Positions 56,296 to 64,000 of a stretch of DNA of 64,000 nt are shown here, piece by piece. The stretch is from Desmodus rotundus (taxonomy: Eukaryota; Chordata; Mammalia; Chiroptera; Phyllostomidae). The translations under genes and the position numbers were made by a program. The stretch spans positions 133,547,318 to 133,611,317 of the forward strand of contig NC_071392.1 of assembly GCF_022682495.2 (NCBI RefSeq). Direction: 5' to 3'. Each line of letters opens with the position of its first letter. Positions within the stretch are counted from its first letter, which is position 1. The notes beneath the pieces were generated by a model. That model did no database searches and was not told where the DNA came from. It worked only from the letters and a program-made list of their open reading frames with translations.

Positions 56296-56640
56296 TTAGC
56301 CCCATGTAGACCTCTGTTTCCTAATTTGAGACCATGATGCTATGAAACTTGAGCCCATGAAACTATGATAGCTACAGCCTATGAAAGTATCAGTCATACC
56401 TCCATATTTGTCAGCTTCAGAACTTGTCAAATCCTGTACTTGTTGCATTTTGACAAGAAAAAAATGTTTCAGCACTTGGCACATACTTGGGACTCATAAC
56501 ACTTGCTAGAAATTATATGAGTAACGATGCCACCCCAAAAAGAAAATGCTTCACCATTTGGTACTTGTTGGTTTTGGCACTTGTCACAAGTTCTGGAATG
56601 AATTAATGATGAGTACCGAGGTACCACTGTATTGTAAAAG
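56296..56640 (-). repeat. Possible DNA transposon remnant
   Basis: The right end reads gtaccgaggtaccactgtat (complement: cagtggtacctcggtac), a terminal pattern I associate with old hAT-type elements. The inside has repeated acttg-rich text (ggcacttgtcacaagttctg, cagcacttggcacatacttg). I could not find the opposite terminal repeat. Confidence 0.35.
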
Positions 56641-56644
56641 TCAC

Positions 56645-57138
56645 TCAGAGAAAGATGCTCATCCTTCATCATAGCCCTTAGTCCAATCAAAGCACTATAC
56701 AAAGGAGAGTGAGTTTGGGGGTATAAGGGAATGGCTGGACCAGTCTGGTGATGAAACTGGTGCTCGTACCTCAAAGAGATAGAGCTAGAAAAAAGACAAA
56801 TGTTCCCTGACAGGTTGGAAACTGATGTCACCTAGGCTTATGGAGCAGATGCTGCCCCTGAAAGACATCAGGCAAAGCCTTCTCTGCTCCAGAACTTGCT
56901 CAGCCCATGTATGGGGCAGACCAGACGTGCCAGCGAGCTTATGCCCCAGGATCAGCCCTCAACCCTTTGCAACTGGAGAACAACTCTGTGAAACAGGTTC
57001 AACGTGTGTTGTACATTGTATCCCAGGGGCCCAGCATGACTGAACCTATCTTTTCCTCTGTTTCAGTTTCTCACTCCTCCACCAGTACTACTTGCCATCA
57101 CCTCCAAATAAACTAGTAGTTGCTTTCAAGTCCCAGTC
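56645..57138. other. Gene-free stretch
   Basis: No gene is recognised. The 120-codon minus frame at 56,469-56,831 begins here and runs back into the element above; it has no known motif. Confidence 0.4.
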
Positions 57139-57144
57139 TTAGGG

Positions 57145-57734
57145 TGTTGGGGACCACTCTGTGTGGTTTTGGAGACTGTAGCCCCATGAAAGCAAGCCCT
57201 GAAAAGGGCTAGTAAGTCTCCCTGGAAAACCAGGTAACACAGGTGGCAGGCATGACCCATCTCTAACACTGAGGTTTCCCGTGGGAATCAGGCTTGAAAT
57301 ATACATTTTATCCTTTGAAGCTTGCTCTGCCTAGCACAGACCTGTTGATATAAACCAGATGTTTAAGTTCAAAACATAAGGAGTAAATTCCTTATCTCAT
57401 GAAACACATCTTAAAGACCATCTGGCATCAGCATGACTAACAGACCTTGACCTATAATAAATCTGTGTGTTCCTTCAATTGTTATCTATAGGTAATACCT
57501 GCTTGTGTATGACTATAGGCTTTTGACATTGATTGATGAGCTATGTATGTACACTGTATACCCATACACATACCATTCCCTATAAAAGCTGTTTGGGAGA
57601 AGGGCTCAGGGCATTCCCCACTAGAGGGAATCACCACCCCCTTTCCCGTCAGAACAATAAGATTGTTTCTGGGATGAGTCCTTATTCTCATCCATGGTGG
57701 CCAGGAGAGCTCTCTGGGACAAAGTTTTCCCACA
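57145..57734 (+). promoter_or_regulatory. 5' LTR
   Basis: The LTR begins TGTTGGGGACC and ends TTTTCCCACA. A TATA box (tataaaagc) lies at 57,581. Pyrimidine-rich and GT-containing text follows. The upstream half (U3) contains direct matches with the 3' LTR throughout. The poly-A signal is not canonical (caataag near 57,653). Confidence 0.9.
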
Positions 57735-57736
57735 TC

Positions 57737-57754
57737 TGGTGCCCAAAAAGGAAC
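57737..57754 (+). promoter_or_regulatory. Retroviral primer-binding site, Lys-like
   Basis: tggtgcccaaaaaggaac begins two bases after the LTR end. The TGGTGCCC/TGGCGCCC start is typical of elements primed by tRNA-Lys; the 3' half is diverged, so the exact isoacceptor is unclear. Confidence 0.7.
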
Positions 57755-59640
57755 AGAGGCTACGAGCCATTGCCATGCAGAGGCACACCTAGATAGACGA
57801 GATTCAGAGCCTTTCATCCCACCTAAGAGACAGAGGCACCAGCGCTTTTGGTTATGCTGCCAATGTGTCTAAGATAAAGGAAAGGGGATTTCTTCCAGGC
57901 TGCCTCTCTTGTGGCCATTTTGCATTAAGTGGAGCCAGGTCTGCTTGCTTTCTTGTCTCTTGGGAAACTTGGTTTGATCTTTGTTGTTTTGTATAACCCT
58001 AGAATCTTCTGTCTCTGCTGTTTGGGCTGTGCCATTTGAGCCTTTAAAAGTTATTCACTGTACTGGTTGGTGTCAGGTAATGTGTCTGCTGTTTGGGCTT
58101 CATGCCATTTAGATCTTGTCAGGGTCATTTGTAGTACCAGGTGGTGTAAGATAAGATTCTAAGGCTAGTGTCTCATTCCCTCCTTTTAGAGGATTTAATT
58201 TGAAAATACTAGCTTGCTTGAACTTTGTCTTTGCTTTAGGTTTTGTGTTTGTTTCTTTTTTGAAAGGAATGGTTCGACCTCAGTCTCAAAACGTTTTGCT
58301 AAACCTCTGGCAAATGGAATGAGATCTCTAATGTTGTTGTATCATAAGGATTCTACTCAGAAAGAATTTAGATTGATTGTTTAAAGAGGGAAAAAGATCT
58401 TGCTCCCCTCTCAGACAGTAAAATGCTCAAAAAGTAAAACAATGAGAAAATGTGTCTTTTAAACACTCTGAATCCTCCTTCTGGAGGCCCAGGAACTGCT
58501 TTGGTTCTAGGAACAGGCTGTGCCATGCCTGGTGTCTCCTCCCTCCCTCTTCTCCAGCCTCCCTAAAGTTGTCAAGGGCAATAGATGATGAGACAGCTCA
58601 CTTCTGAGTACACTCAAGGAATTCAGTAATTTCCAAGAATTAAAAAAAATGTAAATGTATTTGCCAGTGGAGAAAAAATTGTTTCTGAAAGTTATGAAAT
58701 ATGTCCATAAATTTGTCAATCTAAGGCATGCTAATTACTTATTTTTAGTTATCACTAAAAGTTGAGAATTTTAATTAAATTGGGAAAATATATGGTTTTA
58801 TTAATGAAAGGTGTAAATTATGGCATTATATCTTGAAAAAAAGAATTGAAAATGGGTTATTCTAAAACTGGTTATGTCTGGATGAGTTAAAAGGTCAAAC
58901 TAAAATGGGCTAGAGGAGTTGAAGAAGGATTGTGTAAGTTGAAGAGGGTCTGTGTAATTTGAAGATGGTCTGTACAAGTTGAAGGAGGATTGTATAAGGG
59001 GAAAAAAGAAGGAATTAAGAAAGTGAAAGAAAATAAAGAGAAAGAAGAAACTAAGAAAGTGAAGGATTGTGAAGGAGAAGGGTTAAGAAGAATAAAGAAG
59101 AATAAAGGAAAAAGATATATATGACATTTGTGTGTAGTATGGGAAGAAAGGATGTTAGAATGATTAAAGAAGGGAAGTAGAAGTAGAAAAGAGCTAAGAA
59201 GGAAATTAAGCATCTAAGTATTTAAAACACTGCAAATTCTAAACCTAGGAGCTACCAGGTCCAGAGAACAATAGGGCAATTAACTCTCCGCTCAAACTCA
59301 TTACAACTTGCAGAAACAGCAAAGGGCCTGTCTTTCCAAGCAGAGGAAAAAAAGTGACACTTTTAAAACTTAAGCTGTTTTTCAGCCACAGCTCGGAGCC
59401 TCATTCGCACTGTTCTCTTCCTGTTGCATACCAGGCAGCCAAGCATTAAGGGCTTGAAGCTGATAGAAGAGGAGATGCCAAATTAACCTCACTGAGTCAC
59501 TGAGGCATCTCTCCCCCATCGCTAGAGCTGACCTAAGTCTTATCAATCAATCGGTTCAAACTAGACAGTAAACACCAAAATTCTAAATCATTGAATAGCT
59601 TTCCCCCCCTCACCAGCCACAAAGGAACTGTTGATTTACT
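57755..59640 (+). mobile_element. Provirus leader and unrecognised interior
   Basis: There is no gag, protease or RT motif in any frame. The stretch holds a GTTTGGGCT-containing duplication (ctgctgtttgggctgtgcca at 58,015 and ctgctgtttgggcttcatgc at 58,087), four 20-bp repeats (58,918-58,997) and a purine-rich tract (59,000-59,210). It may be a long leader joined to foreign or rearranged sequence. Confidence 0.5.
58918..58997 (+). repeat. Four tandem 20-bp units
   Basis: Units start at 58,918 (gttgaagaaggattgtgtaa), 58,938 (gttgaagagggtctgtgtaa), 58,958 (tttgaagatggtctgtacaa) and 58,978 (gttgaaggaggattgtataa), each exactly 20 bp with no spacer. Confidence 0.95.
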
Positions 59641-59952
59641 AACTTGGGGAAAAGAGTATGCTGTGTTGCCTCTCCAGGAGGACCCTTGGAGCTGCCGGCA
59701 AAGACGGTGAAGCCATATCATAGAAAAGGCTACCCCACTCTGCAACTCACCTCCATTCCATTGGACTCCCCTGATACAGGAAGAAATAGTGAGGATGATG
59801 AAGATGCTCTTGTCACTCACCACCAACTCACTCGCGATCCAGGCTTCTTTAAGCCATGTATCACCCCCCTGAAGTGGAACTCCGGTCAGCACTCATGGGA
59901 GGAGGTCCAACATTGCTTGCGAGGGGCCTTTTCCTTCAATTTCAAGGGATAA
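59641..59952 (+). pseudogene. Betaretrovirus-like integrase C-terminal remnant joined to env-like text
   Basis: The frame from 59,641 reads NLGKRVCCVASPGGPLELPA and then KTVKPYHRK. This resembles the end of a betaretroviral integrase, where a TWG(K/R)G-type start is followed by a WVPA-like motif and a basic tail. Further on, before the stop at 59,950, HSWEEVQHCLRGAFSFNFKG looks like the start of the membrane-proximal env ectodomain. A large deletion must lie between. Both assignments are inference from motif order. Confidence 0.5.
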
Positions 59953-60245
59953 ATCGATCAACTCCAGCTTGAGTTATATCAACAACTTCAGGACTTTAAG
60001 TGACTCACTGAGTAGGAGTTCTTTCAGACCCTGCATGACAACTTACAATGGCTCAATCCAAAAACTTGGTTTGAAGAACTAAATTTATGTGTCTGGGTCG
60101 CTATGGGATGCCTCCTAATCATTGTGGTCCTTTATGCTTTGAAATGTGTATGCAATTTGTTTTTCAGGGATCATATATGCAAAAGGCAAGTAGCAGGCTT
60201 CATCAGACTTACCACTGTGTCCACCATAACAAACAAAAAAGAGGT
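59953..60245 (+). pseudogene. Env transmembrane-subunit tail remnant
   Basis: This is in the same frame as the preceding piece, with stops at 60,001 and 60,013. After these come LHDNLQWLNPKTWFEEL, a tryptophan-containing membrane-proximal stretch, then a hydrophobic span of about 20 residues (VAMGCLLIIVVLYALKCVC, 60,097-60,153) and a short basic cytoplasmic tail (FRDHICKRQ). The layout is that of the membrane anchor of a class II retroviral TM protein. The surface subunit and fusion region are absent. The frame runs into the 3' LTR. Confidence 0.65.
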
Positions 60246-60248
60246 AGA

Positions 60249-60831
60249 TTTTGGGGACCACACTGGTTTTGGAGACTGTAGCCCCATGAAAGCAAGCCCT
60301 GAAAGGGGCTAGTAAGTCTCCCTGGAAAACCAGGTAACACAGGTGGCAGGCATGACCCATCTCTAACACTGAGGTTTCCCGTGGGAATCAGGCTTGAAAT
60401 GTACATTTTATCCTTTGAAGCTTGCTCTGCCTAGCATAGCCCTGTTGCTATAAACCAGATGTTTAAGTTCAAAACATAAGGAGTAAACTCCTTATCTCAT
60501 GAAACACATCTTAAAGACCATCTGGCATCAGCATGACTAACAGACCTTGACCTATAACAAATCTGTGTGTTTCTTCAGTTGTTATCTATAGGTAATACCT
60601 GTTTGTGTATGACTATAGCCTTTTGACATTGACTGATAAGCTATGCACGTATGCTGTATACCCCTACACATACCATTCCCAATAAAAGCTGTTTGGGAGA
60701 AGGGCTCTGGGTGCTCCCCACTAAAGGGAATCATCATCCCCTTTCCCATTGGAACAAGATTGTGTCCAGGACAACTCCTTATTCTCATTCATGGCAGCTG
60801 GGAGAGCTCCATGGGACAGAATTCTCCCACT
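60249..60831 (+). promoter_or_regulatory. 3' LTR
   Basis: The LTR matches the 5' LTR from TTTTGGGGACC (first G changed to T) to ctcccact (terminal A changed to T). It lacks 5 bp near its start (after accacac). The TATA box is altered (aataaaagc in place of tataaaagc), which would weaken it. A short purine tract (aaaaaagaggtaga, 60,235-60,248) precedes it as polypurine tract. Confidence 0.9.
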
Positions 60832-60837
60832 TTAGGG

Positions 60838-63800
60838 TCAGCTTCTTTCCATGGAGGGAGGGGAAAGAGTCAAAGAAGCAAGCAACTTGGGATGTCCTAT
60901 AAGTGGGACTTGCATTTTAGGTTTGTTCGTGTATTAGGATAATCACTGATATATGTGATGATGATCAGTTTCCAAAAATAGTCATATTTGGATTATTTCC
61001 ATTTAAACTGCAGGGTCACAAAGCTATAGGGAACAAGGTGGGACCTTAGGTGCTATGGTCTTCTATTCTAACCTAGGAAATGGAAGTAACAATAGTAACT
61101 GCCTTATAGGTTGTCCAAATATTAAGGTCTAATCCCCTTAACACAGCACCTGGAAAGTAGCAAAGGTTCAGTAAATGGCAACTCTTTTTATATCCAAGAA
61201 ATTCTATCTTGGAAGTGTTAGAGGTACCTTAGATAAAAATAGCCCCAAACCAAACCTCACTAACTTCTTCTAAATCCATTTTCTATCACTATTCTTTACT
61301 GTTTTACTTAAACTGATTAATTGCTAATAGTTGACAAGCAACTCAAACTGGCGTATGCAATAAAGGCTTAAACAAGAAATGAGATTTTGTGTCAATTGGC
61401 ACACATGACTGAAATCTCCAAGGAGGGCTGATATTGGCCCAAGTTGATCCAGTGTCTCAGTATCTGCATTGAAGATCTTTCTTTCCATTTCCTAATTCTG
61501 CTTTCTCAATACAGGCTTCATTTGTGGCAGGTTCACCCTTCCAGGCCAGCACTGGTTATGTGTTTGCTCATTCACTCACACCTGGTGCCAGTGGTGTCTT
61601 TTTCACAGAAAATCTATTCCTGGGCTTTGGTGTATTAAACCAATATAGTTCCCCTCATCCCCAATCATCCTTGAACCTATCAACATCCAAAGGAAGAAAG
61701 TTTTGACTAGCTTATGACAGATTTACTCTCCCCTTAAGACCACATGCTATTCTAAGGAGGGTTAAGTTTGGATATGTGAACAAAAATAGGGGTGCAAGTT
61801 GTAAGAGAAGAGTAATGAATGCTGTGGGGACAAAAGCACCAGAAAGTGTAGACCTTATCTACCTTAGTTTCTTGTAACTTCTTCCACCAGTTACTCATTT
61901 TAGAAAGCTTGAGTCCTTCCTTTTCCTTTCTATTCTATCCACCAATTTCCATGATCCATTTTTTGGTCAACTTCTTAAAAATCTTTCCAATCCATCCCCT
62001 TCCATTGATTTTCATTGCTGATGTTTTTATCTTGCTCAGGCCACCCCAAAGTTTTCAGTAACTGTTGGATATTTTAACAGAAATTTAATAAAATAATTAT
62101 TAATTCTATAACCAAAAGGATAAAAAGTAAACTCTAAGATGTCTCATAAGTAGCAGCTTCAGGAAGCAACTAGCATGCTATGGCTGAAGTGTGAAAGAGA
62201 AGTTGGATTTTCTGAAACTTGAAAGCATGGAGAAGGGGCTCCATGGAGCTGAAATTCATACTCCCTAAAGAGGGACCCTGATCAGTTTGGACTGGTGTCT
62301 TCAAACAGAAGCAATGAGACTAGCTCTGCAAATGTTACAACTGCAAATTGCTTGAGTGGAAATTGAGCAATTGATGCCAGGGTGACATGAGGCTGGGAGA
62401 TGCTGTGAAAAATAAGAAGTAATCAGGAACAAGAAGCAGTCAGGAGGTGTGACTAGGCTGATGTTCATGTGAGGAATTGGAAAGAGCAAGTTCTTTTACA
62501 TTCTAGCCTTGCAGATTCCTTTGAGTACTTGATATTGTCAGAGCCCACCCAAAGTACAAATGAGATTTGAAGATTCCCAAACCAAGGATCATAGAGAAGA
62601 GTATGAAGGAGGAGCTTGGAAATGAAGGGTAAGATCTTAATTACTGGTTTCCTAAACATTTCCCCTTTCACTTTTCATTTTCCAATCTATCTTCCATTCC
62701 CACTGCCTCAACTAATACTCAAATGCATTGTGGCTGGACCAGTGAAGGACTGATAGTAGTCCCAGTAGGAAAAAGTGTGAGTGAGGTGGGGAGAATATTT
62801 GCAGTCATATTGAAAATGAAAGAAGGTGCACTCCAGGGCCAGTACCTTGTTGATGCTATGAATGAAGAGTTAGATCTTATAAAACAGTCCTTGATGTGAC
62901 ATTAGAATGTCACTGGTTTCACAGGGTTTCTTTTGCTTTGAGTTTGCAAAATATTTAATAGTTGCTTAAGAGCTATAATCCACAAAGGTTAACATGTAGC
63001 TGTACATACCTAAGTAAAGTTTTATTACAATAAAAAAGTCAAAACTGAGGGTCCTCAAGATATGTTTCTTTTTTAAAATGGTTCTATTCATTATTCAAAT
63101 TGATGAAAGGGAAGATGTGATCTGACTCAGGGCCAGGATGCCCAGTAGCCTTGACCTCACAGTTCTCTGGCCTACAAGATAGGAAAAACAACAGAACCAT
63201 GAGCACATATAAGACAGAAATACTGTTTCACATTTTGGATTTGTTGAGAGCTCAAGATTGGAAGTCCTAACGAAGACATGGGGGCCAACTAGATGATAGG
63301 GATGGATAGGTGATTCAAGAACAACAGGTAGAGAAGCATCTGACACCGTTAAATATGACTTGGTTTTTTAGAAATATTGCTGCTAATTATCTGTATGGTT
63401 TCAATAAAGGAGAAGATGTGCTGATGGAACAAAGGAATAATGAGGGTCCATCAGAGAAGATGGATGATGTGGTATCTGATTTGGGCCTTAAAAGCTTGGA
63501 GAGGCTTTAAGAGATACTGGGGTGAGGGTCTGCCAAGTTGAGGGAATGATCTGAGTCAGGCAGGATGGACTGGCCAGGGCCTATGCTACCTGAAGGAGTG
63601 GGAGATTATGCAAAAGGCTGTAAAACATCATGAAGGTTATTACAGCAAAGGGACTGGGGATTTTACTCTGAAATAAAGTTAGAGACCCTTTGCTATTTAA
63701 TGAAGAAAGTAGGGGCAAAATCCAAAATTGTGGTCATCATTCTCATTTCTCTATGAAAATCAGATTCAGAGATGCTGGTGTCACCCCAAGATTACAGAGC

Positions 63801-64000
63801 AATGTAAACAGGTATAGAGAATCTATACCTGCCTCTTGCCTCCTTGTCTATGAGGGAACATCACTTCTGTTCCTGTTCTGCAGGCAGGTCAAGGAAGAAA
63901 AGGGTTAACACTATATGGTTGGCTTATATCCAGAGTCAAATGCCTCATTTGCATACAAGGGGAAATCCCCCCAAACTGGAATTTATTTATAAAAATTGTG
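60838..64000. other. Gene-free stretch with a MIR and other old repeats
   Basis: 61,070-61,195 is a plus-strand MIR 3' half (gtaactgccttataggttgt, aacacagcacctggaaagta, gttcagtaaatggcaact). 61,330-61,560 resembles an old mammalian repeat (caactcaaactggcgtatgc, aataaaggcttaaacaagaa). 63,380-63,650 resembles the downstream part of the family at 2,632 (gatgtggtatctgatttggg, then cagaatggact-like text). I recognise no gene and no tRNA. Confidence 0.45.

Larger units (their letters stand above)
57139..60837 (+). mobile_element. Endogenous retrovirus, betaretrovirus-like, deleted provirus with two LTRs
   Basis: A 6-bp duplication TTAGGG (57,139-57,144 and 60,832-60,837) flanks LTRs of 590 and 583 bp, with a 2.5-kb interior. 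A 6-bp duplication, a Lys-type primer-binding site (TGGTGCCC...) and an interior tail with integrase-like and env-like text point to class II (ERV-K/betaretrovirus-like) elements. Gag, protease, almost all of pol and most of env are missing. By a rough hand count the two LTRs differ by about 7 percent, so the insertion is old. It encodes no functional viral protein. Confidence 0.85.

Noticed and set aside
57139..57144. TTAGGG as a sign of interstitial telomeric sequence
   Set aside because: Only a single unit is present on each side of the provirus and it is explained as a 6-bp target duplication.
58918..58997. Possible CRISPR-like array
   Set aside because: The four 20-bp units are directly adjacent without spacers, in vertebrate DNA; this is a plain tandem repeat.
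58887..59213. 108-codon Ser/Phe/Leu-rich open frame on the minus strand in the provirus
   Set aside because: It is the complement of the purine-rich tract and 20-bp repeats, with no signal of a real protein.

Overview
This window looks like ordinary chromosomal DNA from a bat (Chiroptera, probably a yangochiropteran). The main clue is four copies of a tRNA-headed SINE whose ends read as the VES family known from bats; all lie on the minus strand. L1 and HAL1-type LINEs of one related set of families, plus old mammalian MIR and L2 fossils, fit the same picture. The species assignment is inference. I found no host protein-coding exon, rRNA, tRNA or CRISPR that I can defend. Nearly every long open frame lies inside a retroelement or has no recognisable content, so the window reads as intergenic or deep intronic.

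Layout: 1-560 is the tail of a minus-strand L1. 560-9,700 is old repeats, a VES SINE (5,110-5,340), a long hairpin (4,933-5,023), a hAT-like DNA transposon (5,432-5,634), a gammaretrovirus-like LTR (about 6,600-7,037) and an L1 nested in an older L1 (7,890-8,790). 9,700-10,735 and 12,550-13,610 are plus-strand L1 remains. 17,700-19,290 is an old L1 split by a younger L1 with a 5' inversion. 24,240-26,512 holds an old L1 tail and a minus-strand HAL1-like element. 28,120-32,580 is a 4.4 kb minus-strand L1, followed by an older L1 (32,620-33,265). 35,460-36,722 is a compound of two VES SINEs at one target site plus an inverted L1. 40,390-45,590 is a minus-strand L1 that keeps ORF1 and a monomer-type 5' UTR but has lost its endonuclease region. 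46,740-49,354 is a plus-strand HAL1-like element. 50,619-52,015 is a GC-rich composite element with a VNTR. 53,851-55,488 is an L1 with a 3' transduction. 57,145-60,831 is a two-LTR, betaretrovirus-like provirus that has lost gag, pro, most of pol and most of env.

The elements work together only as parasites of one machinery. L1 ORF2 protein is the expected mobiliser of VES, HAL1 and the VNTR composite, which is consistent with the A-rich tails and the target-site duplications seen here. The most novel-looking item is the VNTR composite at 50.6-52.0 kb. It has an L1-like 5' start, about nine units of roughly 55 bp, no ORF1 or ORF2, an L1-like 3' tip and a 17-bp target-site duplication, so it is organised somewhat like primate SVA. 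Next come the 91-nt microRNA-like hairpin at 4.9 kb, the HAL1 element that carries a piece of its own 5' UTR in its 3' UTR, and the L1 with a 3' transduction.

All repeat names come from recognising sequence by eye. Boundaries without a target-site duplication are good to about 20-50 bases.
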